Counted from the stretch's first letter, positions 17,113-26,527 are shown. The stretch is 64,000 bases of DNA from Neptunicella sp048268085 (GCF_048268085.1 NZ_JBLWWF010000006.1:62001-126000), one strand, 5' to 3'. Numbers and translations: made by a program. Notes: a model not told the origin generated them from the sequence alone.

Positions 17113-17856
17113 TTACAGTATCCTCATCATGTTGTTACCCTGAGCATCTAACTCACTAGCTTTTTTCATTAGCTTCACTTGCATTTCGTAATGACGCTGC
17201 AAACTGATCAAATTGACCATCTCTTCAATAGGATTGACATTGCTGTTTTCCAGCATGCCGGTTCGCACTTGCACATTGGCATCAGCCACGGCGATCGCCC
17301 CGTCTTTTTGTCGAAACAATCCGTCCAATCCCCGCTCAATATTTTTATTGCCGGGATTAACCAGTTTCAGCCGGCCAACTTCTTCCTGTACATTCGCTGG
17401 GGCTCCCAACGGCTGTACCGAAATAGTGCCATCATTAGCAATGCTGATATTGGATAGTGGTATAGGCAATTGCATGGGACCACGGTCACCAATAACCGGG
17501 TTGCCACTAGAGTCAGTTAACATGCCATTTTGATCGACGTGCAAACTCCCCGCACGGGTATAAGCTTCATTGCCTTGCTTGTCATTGACCGCCAACCATC
17601 CATCACCTTGCAAAGCGACATCCAGATTGCGACCAGTTTGAATCATGGCTCCCCCTTCGTAATCATTGGTGGGAGATTCTGTCATGGCAAAAACCCGGGT
17701 GGGCAAGCCTTCACCAAAGGCCGGCATTGCCCGCGCTTGCTCAAGCTGAGCTTTAAAACCGTTGGTTTGGGCATTAGCCAAATTATTGGAGCGCAGCGCC
17801 GTTCCTAATAAGTCCTGACTGGCACCACTACTGGCGATATAAAGCATTTTATCCAT
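17113..17856 (-). CDS. flgF: Flagellar proximal rod protein FlgF
   Basis: A 247-residue rod protein (MDKMLYIASSGASQDLLGTALRSNNLANAQTNGFKAQ; C-terminal NVNPIEEMVNLISLQRHYEMQVKLMKKA). It is the first gene of a second rod/ring operon: a terminator follows flgE upstream, and a sigma-54 site lies 39 bp before the ATG. It precedes flgG by about 90 bp. Confidence 0.96.
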   Translation of the reverse strand: MDKMLYIASSGASQDLLGTALRSNNLANAQTNGFKAQLEQARAMPAFGEGLPTRVFAMTESPTNDYEGGAMIQTGRNLDVALQGDGWLAVNDKQGNEAYTRAGSLHVDQNGMLTDSSGNPVIGDRGPMQLPIPLSNISIANDGTISVQPLGAPANVQEEVGRLKLVNPGNKNIERGLDGLFRQKDGAIAVADANVQVRTGMLENSNVNPIEEMVNLISLQRHYEMQVKLMKKASELDAQGNNMMRIL

Positions 17857-17894
17857 GACAATTAATTGACTCTAAGAAACCTTACTGTTTAGAA

Positions 17895-17910
17895 AGCAAT
17901 TTTGATGCCA
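17895..17910 (-). promoter_or_regulatory. Sigma-54 promoter of flgF operon
   Basis: On the minus strand TGGCATCAAAATTGCT, an exact match to TGGCAY-R-N4-TTGCW spacing (GG and GC ten bases apart). It lies just upstream of flgF and downstream of the flgE terminator, so flgFGHIJKL can be transcribed on its own. Confidence 0.8.
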
Positions 17911-17983
17911 TTAAATGTTGGGTTATCAATGAGGCGTGAACAAAAACGATTCAGTGGCGGGTGATCGACTGTAGAGGATGGGA

Positions 17984-18013
17984 TAAAAACAAAGACCACC
18001 TTGCGGTGGTCTT
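17984..18013 (-). terminator. Rho-independent terminator after flgE
   Basis: Minus-strand stem of 9 bp (17992-18000 with 18005-18013, loop of 4) followed by TTGTTTTTAT. It separates flgBCDE from flgF onward. Confidence 0.8.
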
Positions 18014-18039
18014 ATCAATCACTGTCGTAATCAGTTCAA

Positions 18040-19425
18040 TTAACGGATATTCAGTACTGTCTGATTCAGCTGGTTATTGACTTCCAGTGCTCTGGAGTTA
18101 GCCTGGAAGTTACGCTGGGCAATAATCATATCAATCAATTCCGACGTCAGGTTAACATTAGCCTGTTCCAGCGCCGATGAATTGATATCCCCAAAGGTAC
18201 CAGTGGTGGCTTCACCAGCGAGTGCTTCCCCGGACAAAATACTTTCTTGCCACTGGGTATTACTTTGCTGGGTTAACCCCTGATCATTGGCAAAGCGTAC
18301 CAAGGCAACACGAGTAATCGGCTCTGATGTACCATTCGAATAAGTGGCACGTACCAAACCATCCGGACCAATATCAATCCCGGTTAACCGTCCTACCGGT
18401 AGGCCATCTTGTTCCAAGGAGGTGACTTCAAAAGGCGAAGCAAATTGCGTAATTTCGTCAGGAGTCGCATTACCACTATCTAATACAAAATTAGTTGTAA
18501 TTGTCTGCGTTGCATCTGAACCATTAATTAAAGGAGGGTTGCCTAATGCTTCACTAACAATATTTCCCGTAGATAAAGAAGTTCCATCTGCACTTTGCAT
18601 ATCAATGAAATCCCCACCACTGGAAAATAACAATCTAAATCCTGCTACCGCATTCCCGGAAGTTTCACCTACCACGTTGGCACCCGTAGCTGGAGGGGCG
18701 ACGGGAGCCAATTCATCCCCGCCCATACTGTTAATAGGTTCATCATCAATATACGTCACACCAACCCACTCATTGGTATTATTCACGTCTTTCATAAAGT
18801 AATAAGTCATCACATGACTATCACCTAAAGAATCATAAATAGTGATTGAGGTTGCTGCGTTATAGGTCAGTGGATCGGCCGGATCAAATAAATCTGGCTC
18901 TACAGGGTCATCCCCAGCAGGTAGATTGAACTTCGGTGACACTTCAGTGGTTTGTTGTGGTGACCCGGAAGAATCAGGAATTCGCACCGGTACCGTTGTA
19001 CTTAGTGCCACTGATGAAGAAGTACCATCACTATTGACAGGAAACCCCATCAAATTGTCGCCATTAGAATTTACCACGAAATTGTTTGAATCCAGTTTAA
19101 ACATACCGGCACGGGTAAAAGAGAAATCTCTAGACGCGGGTTCTGGTGTTGTGGCAAAAAAACCATTACCGGTAATCGCCAAGTCCAAAGCATTTTGAGT
19201 AAATTGCAAACTGCCCTGACTAAACTGTTGAGCGACTTCCTGGGTTAACACCCCGTCACCCACTTTGGTTTTCCCCCCGGCCAATAGAGATGCCGCATAC
19301 ACATCACCAAACTCAGCGCGGGATTCTTTAAATCCGACGGTGTTAACGTTGGCAATATTGTTGGCCGTTGTATCCAAATCTTTTTGCGCGGCATTGACAC
19401 CACTTAATGCAATATTAAAAGACAT
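18040..19425 (-). CDS. flgE: Flagellar hook protein FlgE
   Basis: A 461-residue hook subunit: N-terminal SFNIALSGVNAAQKDLDTTANNIANVNTVGFKESRAEF, a long variable centre (about 150-330) and a C-terminal NVNLTSELIDMIIAQRNFQANSRALEVNNQLNQTVLNIR. It follows flgD by 16 bp and is followed by a terminator. Confidence 0.97.
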   Translation of the reverse strand: MSFNIALSGVNAAQKDLDTTANNIANVNTVGFKESRAEFGDVYAASLLAGGKTKVGDGVLTQEVAQQFSQGSLQFTQNALDLAITGNGFFATTPEPASRDFSFTRAGMFKLDSNNFVVNSNGDNLMGFPVNSDGTSSSVALSTTVPVRIPDSSGSPQQTTEVSPKFNLPAGDDPVEPDLFDPADPLTYNAATSITIYDSLGDSHVMTYYFMKDVNNTNEWVGVTYIDDEPINSMGGDELAPVAPPATGANVVGETSGNAVAGFRLLFSSGGDFIDMQSADGTSLSTGNIVSEALGNPPLINGSDATQTITTNFVLDSGNATPDEITQFASPFEVTSLEQDGLPVGRLTGIDIGPDGLVRATYSNGTSEPITRVALVRFANDQGLTQQSNTQWQESILSGEALAGEATTGTFGDINSSALEQANVNLTSELIDMIIAQRNFQANSRALEVNNQLNQTVLNIR

Positions 19426-19441
19426 CGCTTATTTCTCCTCG

Positions 19442-20125
19442 TTAACTACCAATCTCTAATACATCTGCCAGCTTAATGCTTTGTTCGCCTTGCAGATTGA
19501 GAATAATCCCCTGACTACTAGAAGCCAGGCTGACACTGTCAACATGCCGATGCATGGCAGTGACTAAATCGGTTGATTCACCACCGACGGTGGCATTGGC
19601 CTTGACGGAATATTTGCCGGGCGGCACAACATTGCCATTCTGATCCGTTCCGTCCCAATTAAATTCAATATTGCCAGCAGCATGATCACCTACGGGTATC
19701 ACCTTAATGGTTTCACCATAGCTATTTTCAATTGTGATCTTCATTGAATGAGAAGCTTGGTCTGTAATCACCATACCACTAATATTGCCACCTTCTTCTA
19801 ATACGCCCTGATTACCTTGAACCAATACATTCTGACCAATTAAACTGGAGGCTTGTAAGGCCTGATTTGAGGTCATCGAAGCGGCAAAACTGTCAAACTT
19901 GTCATTTAACTGTGACAAACTGTCTGCCATAGTGAACTGGGTCATCTGGGCAATCATCTGATCATTATCTACCGGTTTGGTCGGATCCTGATTAGACAGC
20001 TGTTCAGTTAACAGCGAGAAAAAGTCTTCCTGAGACAACTTACCGTTATCATTGGCTTCAGGCGTGGTTTCTTCCTGCCAATAATAGTTATTGTTCAGTC
20101 CAGTATTATTAACACTATCGACCAT
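19442..20125 (-). CDS. flgD: Flagellar hook-capping protein FlgD
   Basis: A 227-residue hook-cap scaffold. The N-terminal QEDFFSLLTEQLSNQDPTKPVDNDQMIAQMTQFTM block is the family signature; the rest is a tudor/FNIII-like domain (for example the GNIEFNWDGTDQNGNVVPPGKY strand). It lies between flgC (10-bp gap) and flgE. Confidence 0.97.
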   Translation of the reverse strand: MVDSVNNTGLNNNYYWQEETTPEANDNGKLSQEDFFSLLTEQLSNQDPTKPVDNDQMIAQMTQFTMADSLSQLNDKFDSFAASMTSNQALQASSLIGQNVLVQGNQGVLEEGGNISGMVITDQASHSMKITIENSYGETIKVIPVGDHAAGNIEFNWDGTDQNGNVVPPGKYSVKANATVGGESTDLVTAMHRHVDSVSLASSSQGIILNLQGEQSIKLADVLEIGS

Positions 20126-20135
20126 GACTTACCCC

Positions 20136-20558
20136 TTACTGGCCTTGGCCAAGTTGTAATACCCGACGGAAAATTCGCTTGGTGGTATCAGTAACCTGAA
20201 CATTGGTTTCGTAGGATTTTGAAGCAGAAATCATGTCTGCCATTTCCTCGACAATGTTCACATTAGGCTTGTAAATGTAACCATCTTTATCAGCCATTGG
20301 GTGGTTTGGATTAAACTCAATTTGCAATGGTTTAGGGCTCTCGACCACCCCCAAAACCTGCACGCCTACGCCTTTCATTTGATCATCCGTGGCTTTTTGC
20401 ATTTCAGCGGCAAAAACCGGATGACGAGCTTTATAGGTCGCATCGTAACTGCTGCTGACACTATTGGCATTGGCAATATTACTAGCAACGGTATTCAATC
20501 TGACGTTTTCCGCACTCATGCCAGTTGAAGCGATTTGCATTACATTGAAAAGACTCAT
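20136..20558 (-). CDS. flgC: Flagellar proximal rod protein FlgC
   Basis: A 140-residue rod protein with FlgC-type ends (MSLFNVMQIASTGMSAENVRLNTVASNIANANS; MADMISASKSYETNVQVTDTTKRIF). Its start overlaps the flgB stop by 4 bp, implying coupled translation. Confidence 0.97.
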   Translation of the reverse strand: MSLFNVMQIASTGMSAENVRLNTVASNIANANSVSSSYDATYKARHPVFAAEMQKATDDQMKGVGVQVLGVVESPKPLQIEFNPNHPMADKDGYIYKPNVNIVEEMADMISASKSYETNVQVTDTTKRIFRRVLQLGQGQ

Positions 20559-20959
20559 CCGCCTTGTCCTCCACCGATAGCTTTTTTCATACCTTTTATT
20601 TTTCCATTCACAAATTGAAGCGTGGCTTGATAACGCATACCTGTATCCAAAAACTCATTACGTTCGACTTGTACATCCACATCGTTGCCATCCCCCGTAT
20701 CCGGTTGTAAAGGAGAGCGAAACATAACACCGTCAGTGGACTGCATTTTGGCTTGGATATGTTTTTCGTTAGTCGTGGTCAGGCTGTGTCCCCGCTCGTA
20801 TTGAGCGCTTTGCATAGCTGTTTTGAAATCAATGTCTTTGGCTTTATAGCCGGGAGTGTTCGCATTGGCTAAATTACCGGCAATCATTTCCATGCGGTCA
20901 TTGCGCACGTTTAATGCTTTTTGATGGAAGCCAATTAATTTATCGAGGCTAATTGCCAT
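20555..20959 (-). CDS. flgB: Flagellar proximal rod protein FlgB
   Basis: A 134-residue rod protein (LDKLIGFHQKALNVRNDRMEMIAGNLANANTPGYKAKDIDF). First gene of flgBCDE. The ribosome site GGAGAACG precedes the ATG and a sigma-54 site lies 30-45 bp upstream. Confidence 0.97.
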   Translation of the reverse strand: MAISLDKLIGFHQKALNVRNDRMEMIAGNLANANTPGYKAKDIDFKTAMQSAQYERGHSLTTTNEKHIQAKMQSTDGVMFRSPLQPDTGDGNDVDVQVERNEFLDTGMRYQATLQFVNGKIKGMKKAIGGGQGG

Positions 20960-20988
20960 AGTCGTTCTCCTGTTGATGGAGAATTAAA

Positions 20989-21004
20989 AGCAATTGCTAT
21001 GCCA
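20989..21004 (-). promoter_or_regulatory. Sigma-54 promoter of flgBCDE
   Basis: On the minus strand TGGCATAGCAATTGCT; both halves and the spacing match the sigma-54 consensus. It sits between cheR and flgB and is best read as the middle-class promoter of the rod/hook operon. Confidence 0.82.
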
Positions 21005-21049
21005 AATTAGTGAATAAAGTTGAAATGATGTTTAAAGGTATCAGGTAAA

Positions 21050-21883
21050 CTATTGTTTTTTAGAGTAATACATTCCAGGAGAGCAACGATGCAAATTAAA
21101 TTTATCAGATAGTCCCGTCATCGATTCTGACGCTCCGACCATTAAAATGCCGCCTGGCTGCAACCCTGCGGCAATTTGCTGCAAAATTCGGGTTTTTATT
21201 TCGGCCGAAAAGTAGATCAAAACATTACGACAAAAAACCAGATCGAATTTACCTAGTGAAGAATAGGATTCAAGCAAGTTAATCGGTTTAAAACTGACCA
21301 AATCGCGAACCGGTTTAATTACGCGCATTTCCCCGTTATCGGCATTTTCAAAAAACTTGGCTCGTCGTTCCGCGGATAAGCCTCGTCCTAAAGATAAGTT
21401 GTTATATTCTGCTCGTCTGCATCGTTCCAGCATATCGCTCGAAATATCCGTACCAATAATCTGCACGCCTCCAGGGAACGCGCCGGGTTTAGCTTGCATA
21501 TATTCATGGATGGTCATGGCGATTGAATAGGGTTCCTGACCTGAGGAACAGGCTGCCGACCATATACGGATAGGAGTCCGTCTACCGGTAAAATTATTCA
21601 ATAATTGATTTTTAAGAATTTCAAATGGATAAGTATCACGAAACCATAAGGTTTCATTGGTGGTCATGGCATCGATCACAGCGGCATTTAATTGCCGATC
21701 CATGCCTCGGGTAAACTTAGCCAGCAATGTCGATAAACTATCAAGCGAATGTTTGGCAACTAACGGGGTTAATCGGCTACGAACTAAATACTGTTTATTG
21801 GCACCTAAGACAATACCGCACTGCTTTTCTAGATAGTCACAAAACTCTTTATAATTCTTAGCATCAAAATCATTCGTTGACAC
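21050..21883 (-). CDS. cheR: Chemotaxis protein methyltransferase CheR
   Basis: A 277-residue SAM-dependent methyltransferase that methylates glutamates on chemoreceptors. The N-terminal helical domain (1-80) ends in TTNETLWFRDTYPFEIL; the catalytic domain shows IRIWSAACSSGQEPYSIA and DLVFCRNVLIYF. Preceded by cheV with a 12-bp gap. cheV-cheR beside flgA/flgB is a common gammaproteobacterial order. Confidence 0.96.
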   Translation of the reverse strand: MSTNDFDAKNYKEFCDYLEKQCGIVLGANKQYLVRSRLTPLVAKHSLDSLSTLLAKFTRGMDRQLNAAVIDAMTTNETLWFRDTYPFEILKNQLLNNFTGRRTPIRIWSAACSSGQEPYSIAMTIHEYMQAKPGAFPGGVQIIGTDISSDMLERCRRAEYNNLSLGRGLSAERRAKFFENADNGEMRVIKPVRDLVSFKPINLLESYSSLGKFDLVFCRNVLIYFSAEIKTRILQQIAAGLQPGGILMVGASESMTGLSDKFNLHRCSPGMYYSKKQ

Positions 21884-21895
21884 GTAAGTTCCTTA

Positions 21896-22822
21896 TCAAT
21901 TATCAAGCCCTAGCCATTTTTTAACTGCCGAAGCTAATTCATCAGGGTGAAATTTAGCGATGAAATCATCCGCCCCAACCTTTTTAACCATGGCTTGATT
22001 AAACACTCCACTTAGCGAAGTATGCAACACAATATGCAAGTTTTTTAACTCTGGTGAATTTTTAATTTCTGCGGTTAAGGTGTAGCCATCCATTTCTGGC
22101 ATCTCTATATCCGACACTAAAACGCCCACTTGATCGGTTACATCGCCGGTTTCAGCCGCAATTTCTTTAAGTCGATTCAGTGCCTCCAAACCGTTTTTCG
22201 CCATTTCAATTTTAAGGCCAAGTACGGTTAAGGCTTTTTTAACCTGATTACGGGCTACCGATGAATCATCGGCAATAAAAATAATTTTATCTTTGACGCT
22301 ACTCACATCGAGGTTAGCCGTCACTGAATCACTTACGTCAGTATTGATCGGGGAAATTTCATGTAGAATTTTTTCCACATCCAGAATTTCAACTAATTCG
22401 TTATCAATTTCAGTCACCGCAGTTAAGTAACTTTTCTTACCTGAGCCTTTTGGGGGGGGCATCACCGAATCCCAATTGATATTGATAATGCGTTCGACCG
22501 AATCCACTAAAAATCCCTGAATAGAACGATTGTATTCGGAAATAATGATAAAGCGCTTATCCAGCTGGTCGATTTGTTTACCGCCAGTGGCCATACTTAA
22601 ATCAATTACGGATATAGTTTGGCCGCGAATATGAGCGATTCCACGCACAAAAGGATTCAATTTTGGCATTGATGTTAAAGGTGGGCATTGCAACACTTCC
22701 CTGACTTTAAACACATTAATGCCAAAACGTTGGCGGCCATTTAACTTAAATAGCAATAACTCTAATCGGTTGGCACCAACGAGTTGCGTACGCTGATTAA
22801 CTGAATCTAGAACTCCGGCCAT
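21896..22822 (-). CDS. cheV: Chemotaxis coupling protein CheV (CheW-REC fusion)
   Basis: A 308-residue protein: CheW-like domain (about 20-160) then a receiver domain (about 175-305) with IIFIADDSSVARNQV acidic pocket, phosphoacceptor Asp in VLVSDIEMPEMDGY and a conserved late Lys (ADDFIAKF). It couples receptors to CheA, tuned by phosphorylation. Divergent from flgA across 142 bp. Confidence 0.96.
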   Translation of the reverse strand: MAGVLDSVNQRTQLVGANRLELLLFKLNGRQRFGINVFKVREVLQCPPLTSMPKLNPFVRGIAHIRGQTISVIDLSMATGGKQIDQLDKRFIIISEYNRSIQGFLVDSVERIININWDSVMPPPKGSGKKSYLTAVTEIDNELVEILDVEKILHEISPINTDVSDSVTANLDVSSVKDKIIFIADDSSVARNQVKKALTVLGLKIEMAKNGLEALNRLKEIAAETGDVTDQVGVLVSDIEMPEMDGYTLTAEIKNSPELKNLHIVLHTSLSGVFNQAMVKKVGADDFIAKFHPDELASAVKKWLGLDN

Positions 22823-22964
22823 TAATTACTCCACTATCAATCAAGTCAGGCATGAATATTGCCTTTGTTATATTAATACAAATTAATACAGTCAATTCGT
22901 CCGAATTATGACACTAAGATACACGAAATAGTGTTTAAGCATAGTCAAAGTGAATAAAGTGAGC

Positions 22965-23675
22965 ATGAAAAAGATATTAATTAACATAAGATTACTAAAA
23001 ACATTCGTCTTCACATTAGTGTTTATCGGCCTTAATTGCCAAGCTTTAGAAGATTTTGACCCACATAAAAAAATTATGCAGTTAGGTGAAAATTATGTGA
23101 TGCAGCAATTATCCAACGGCAATGATGAGCATATTTCCGTCACGGCCATGCCGATTGATGAACGAATCACAATCCCCGAATGCGCAGCACCTTACACCGT
23201 ATCCGCGGCGCCCAATGCATTGCAGCAAGCCAACATTACCGTAAAAGTAGCCTGCGCCGAACAAGACTGGTTTTTATATTTTATTGTTAAGGTATCCCAA
23301 ACCCAACCGGTGGTAATTGCCACGAATGCCCTGTCACCAGGAGCCATTCTCAGCTCTGATGATGTTGAAATGGTACAAATGGATAAAAGTTTATTACGTA
23401 GTAGCACCTTCGCTAATGTGAATGATATTATTGGCGCTCGCTCAAAACGCAGACTGACATCAGGGCAACCCATCACCCCGAACCAACTTTGTTTTATCTG
23501 TAAAGGCGATGAAATAACTATTGTTGCGCAAGGTCCCGGCATTCAAGTCAAAGCCAGTGGTGTTGCCCAACAAGACGGCAATATTGGCGAGCAGATTCAG
23601 GTAATAAATGATCGTACCAAGCGGACAATTAATGCTCAGGTGGAAAATATTAACCAAGTGATCGTCAGGCTATAA
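22965..23675 (+). CDS. flgA: Flagellar P-ring assembly chaperone FlgA
   Basis: About 236 residues with a signal peptide (ending near NCQA) and a C-terminal SAF domain (ALSPGAILSSDDVEMVQMDKSLLR; SGQPITPNQLC). It is the periplasmic chaperone for FlgI. A GTG at 22950 would add five residues (MNKVS); the ATG at 22965 gives a normal signal peptide and is preferred, though neither has a strong ribosome site. It starts the plus-strand group flgA-flgM-flgN. Confidence 0.93.
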   Translation: MKKILINIRLLKTFVFTLVFIGLNCQALEDFDPHKKIMQLGENYVMQQLSNGNDEHISVTAMPIDERITIPECAAPYTVSAAPNALQQANITVKVACAEQDWFLYFIVKVSQTQPVVIATNALSPGAILSSDDVEMVQMDKSLLRSSTFANVNDIIGARSKRRLTSGQPITPNQLCFICKGDEITIVAQGPGIQVKASGVAQQDGNIGEQIQVINDRTKRTINAQVENINQVIVRL

Positions 23676-23765
23676 ATTGAACAATTTTAATGCTATAATA
23701 CTGCCTTAAAACTAATTAAGATTTACTTTGAATTCATATATTTATACAGTGTGGTTAAATTTTGT

Positions 23766-23792
23766 TAAAGTATCTGAATTCACAGCCGATAA
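23766..23792 (+). promoter_or_regulatory. Sigma-28 (FliA) promoter of flgMN
   Basis: TAAA at 23766-23769, 15 bases, then GCCGATAA at 23785-23792: an exact consensus match, 38 bp upstream of the flgM ATG. It lets FliA drive its own anti-sigma factor. Confidence 0.9.
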
Positions 23793-23829
23793 GCTCATAG
23801 AGGTTTCCTTTAAGTAGCAGGTTAAGACA

Positions 23830-24156
23830 ATGTCAATGAACGTAAATAACAACAATGTGCCTAAGCCACATGTAGATAGTCAGAAGCTGCAACAGCAGCA
23901 AAATCAGTCTACGGCACAGGCTAATGCGCAACAGGCCAAGCAAGCAGTTGCACCTAGAAGTGATTCTGTATCACTCACGCAGTCTGCGCAACAGCTTACC
24001 CAATTGCAGAAAAAAGGCAGTGATACACCTTCGGTCAATCAGGAAAAAGTTGATCGTCTTAAAAAGTCGATTCAAGCGGGTGATTATAAGGTTAATCCTG
24101 AAAAACTAGCCGAGAATATCTCCAAGTTTGAATCCGCACTCTTCGGTATCAAGTAA
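23830..24156 (+). CDS. flgM: Anti-sigma-28 factor FlgM
   Basis: A 108-residue, mostly polar and likely disordered protein, Gln-rich in the first half, with a C-terminal FliA-binding segment (DSVSLTQSAQQL then VDRLKKSIQAGDYKVNPEKLAENISKFE). It holds FliA inactive until export through the finished hook. Directly follows a sigma-28 promoter and is 3 bp before flgN. Confidence 0.95.
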   Translation: MSMNVNNNNVPKPHVDSQKLQQQQNQSTAQANAQQAKQAVAPRSDSVSLTQSAQQLTQLQKKGSDTPSVNQEKVDRLKKSIQAGDYKVNPEKLAENISKFESALFGIK

Positions 24157-24159
24157 TTT

Positions 24160-24582
24160 ATGAATGACGGGCTTAATAAGGCATTTGTTACTCAACAACA
24201 GCAACTGGAAACCTTAAAACTAACGCTGGAAGCCGAATTAAGCCTGATAAGTGCCCGTAATCCTGATGCACTAATGAAACTACTGGAAGAAAAAGAACAA
24301 CTCCTTAACGACATTGCCGAACAAGATCGAACCATCGCTAATTTATATCAGCAACACCAACCCTCTAACGACGAAATTCAACCCGCTGTCACTATCATTG
24401 ACGAGTTATTAAACGAGTGCCGCTACCGTACCGAAATTAACCAGCGAGCCGTAGAACAAGGCCAATTAAGATTAGCGCATTTACGCAATGTAATTGTTGA
24501 ATCACGCGCTAAAGAGTCAATGACCTATGATAAAGCCGGTCAGACTCACAGCGGTAAAAAAGGTAAAGGGGTAAGTGCTTAG
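24160..24582 (+). CDS. flgN: Export chaperone FlgN for FlgK/FlgL
   Basis: A 140-residue coiled-coil protein (LETLKLTLEAELSLISARNPDALMKLLEEKEQLL). FlgN binds the C-terminal ends of FlgK and FlgL before export. Assigned by size, helical pattern and position right after flgM. Confidence 0.88.
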   Translation: MNDGLNKAFVTQQQQLETLKLTLEAELSLISARNPDALMKLLEEKEQLLNDIAEQDRTIANLYQQHQPSNDEIQPAVTIIDELLNECRYRTEINQRAVEQGQLRLAHLRNVIVESRAKESMTYDKAGQTHSGKKGKGVSA

Positions 24583-24630
24583 GCAACATGTTGGCATAAG
24601 TTCAATATGGTTTTTTGCCAGATTTGAGAT

Positions 24631-25092
24631 TTAATAATAGTCGACTTTTTTAATCCGTTTCGGCCTAGCCGTAGACAGGTAGATGTCATAAACCTTTTTA
24701 AAATCCAGCTCCAATTCAGTCACATAAGTATCCTCATCCACCGCGTAAGCCTTAACGACTTGAGCGCCACGGATCACTCCCTGAATCGATGATTTTAAGC
24801 CGTTATCAGATAACACTAAATTGGATAATTGTTGATTACCTTCAATTTTTTGACCGTAAACCTGTTCGGTTAGCTCTCTGTAAGCATCTAATTTAGACGC
24901 CTTGATAGCCTGAATGGTGCGTAAAGAAACACTTTCACCATGTTGAGCGGAAATAGGAGCATAACCTACAGCGCGAATCACCGGATAGTTATCTGGCTGG
25001 ACGTATTCCCATTCAACATTCTTGTCAAAAAAGGTAGAACAACCACCTAACGTCAGTGCGACTGCAGCAATAGCTAACTTAAATGACTTCAT
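24631..25092 (-). CDS. flgP: Flagellar outer-membrane lipoprotein FlgP
   Basis: A 153-residue LPP20-family lipoprotein: signal MKSFKLAIAAVALTLGGC with lipidated Cys18, then RAVGYAPISAQHGESVSLRTIQAIKASKLDAYRELTEQVYG typical of FlgP. In Vibrio, FlgP with FlgO and FlgT stabilises the sheathed polar flagellum at the outer membrane. Here it is convergent with flgN and divergent from flgT; no flgO lies beside it. Confidence 0.9.
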   Translation of the reverse strand: MKSFKLAIAAVALTLGGCSTFFDKNVEWEYVQPDNYPVIRAVGYAPISAQHGESVSLRTIQAIKASKLDAYRELTEQVYGQKIEGNQQLSNLVLSDNGLKSSIQGVIRGAQVVKAYAVDEDTYVTELELDFKKVYDIYLSTARPKRIKKVDYY

Positions 25093-25326
25093 CTGTATTC
25101 CTTAAATCGACTTTTTGTACTCGATGCCAGCATCAAACTGTGGTGTATGTTCTGGCTTGAATTATTCAACTCACCCAAATAATAAAGCAATATCCATACC
25201 TGTTTAATCCAGTGTGTGAAACATTTCCCGCTAATAATACAAATAAGGTACGAAAAATGCTTATAACTACCCCAATCAGTGTCACAAACTACATTAGGTA
25301 TCATGTTAGGAATGACTGTCAAAAAT

Positions 25327-26472
25327 ATGACTCACAAAATCAGGCTATCTTTACTACTGTGCATAATAACCAGTTTACCCTGTCAGGCTGTTTGGTTTGA
25401 AGCCAGTGGGCAATCCATTATCGTAAATGGCAATACACAGTTAGCCCGTCAGGAAGCCACCCAGGAAGCGATTAAACAAGCCCTGTTATTCGCTGGCGCA
25501 TCGGTTCGCAGCGTGCAAAAAATGGCTAATGGTTTATTACAGGATGATCGCTTTGAAATTCGTGCCAATGGTGACGTGGACAGTATTGAGTTAATCAATG
25601 AACAATTGAGTGGTGACATTGTCACTGTATCAATACGTGCCGATATTTTTCCGAATAAAATTCAGTGTCGTGCCGCCGACTATAAAAAATCCATTGCAAC
25701 CGCCTGGTTTCCAATTCAACACCGTCAACAAGCGTTAACTGGTGGGCTATTTGATCTTGGCAAAAGTGTTGCCACCAAATTGCAGCAAGAGTTTGAACGC
25801 TATGCCCAGCACAGCCATATTACTCAATTGGCCGGTTTTTATTCTAGTAGCGAACATATTAATACCGATGCGGCGATACAGTTTGCCGCCCAGGCAGATA
25901 CTCAATATGCCATGTTTAGCACTATCACAGAGTTAAGTGTTGATCCGCCTTCAAGTAACGGTTGGAAATTTTGGCAAGATAACTACCCTCAACGGCATTT
26001 TGGCTTACAGGTTACGCTGTTTAACGGCACCACCGGTGAGCAAATCTTCAAACAACAATTTGATACCAGCGCCACTTGGGACTTCCCTATCCAGGAACAA
26101 CTCGATCCGGCTAGTAACCGTCTATGGACGTCAAAATTTGGATTACAGGTCAGTAATTTACTGCAGGATATTAGCCAGCAGATTGATGAAAGTCTGAGCT
26201 GTATGCCAACCTTTGGTCGAATATTACGGGTCAAAGATGAAAAGATCAGTATTAACCTTGGCAGCCGCGATGGGGTTAAACAAGGGGATGAACTAAGCTT
26301 GTTCCAATTGGAACAGTTTTATGATCGAAGTGGCAATCAGCATTATCAGTACCGTATTCATCCGGTTAAGCTCGAAGCCAAGCAGGTATTTAATGATACC
26401 GCCCTACTGGAGTCAAACAGCGAAGAGCCTTTAGCCAATATTCAACCTAACGATTTTGTGTTACGGCGCTAA
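25327..26472 (+). CDS. flgT: Flagellar H-ring protein FlgT
   Basis: About 381 residues. The start at 25327 gives a normal signal peptide (MTHKIRLSLLLCIITSLPCQA); upstream in-frame ATGs at 25279 and 25312 would bury it. The mature part begins VWFEASGQSIIVNGNTQLARQEATQEAIKQALLFAGASV as in FlgT. FlgT forms the H ring around the L/P rings and helps anchor MotX/MotY in sodium-driven polar motors; motY is at 56435. A terminator follows. Confidence 0.92.
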   Translation: MTHKIRLSLLLCIITSLPCQAVWFEASGQSIIVNGNTQLARQEATQEAIKQALLFAGASVRSVQKMANGLLQDDRFEIRANGDVDSIELINEQLSGDIVTVSIRADIFPNKIQCRAADYKKSIATAWFPIQHRQQALTGGLFDLGKSVATKLQQEFERYAQHSHITQLAGFYSSSEHINTDAAIQFAAQADTQYAMFSTITELSVDPPSSNGWKFWQDNYPQRHFGLQVTLFNGTTGEQIFKQQFDTSATWDFPIQEQLDPASNRLWTSKFGLQVSNLLQDISQQIDESLSCMPTFGRILRVKDEKISINLGSRDGVKQGDELSLFQLEQFYDRSGNQHYQYRIHPVKLEAKQVFNDTALLESNSEEPLANIQPNDFVLRR

Positions 26473-26493
26473 AATATCTAAACAGCAAAAATG

Positions 26494-26527
26494 ACCGGGT
26501 TTAGGTTGTCACTTAAACCCGGTTTTT
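26494..26527 (+). terminator. Rho-independent terminator of flgT
   Basis: Ten-base inverted repeat 26494-26503 (accgggttta) and 26514-26523 (taaacccggt) followed by TTTT. Confidence 0.85.

Noticed and set aside
25089..25322. Minus-strand 77-codon frame upstream of flgP, considered as flgO
   Set aside because: No lipoprotein signal and no FlgO-like sequence; it overlaps the flgT 5' region.
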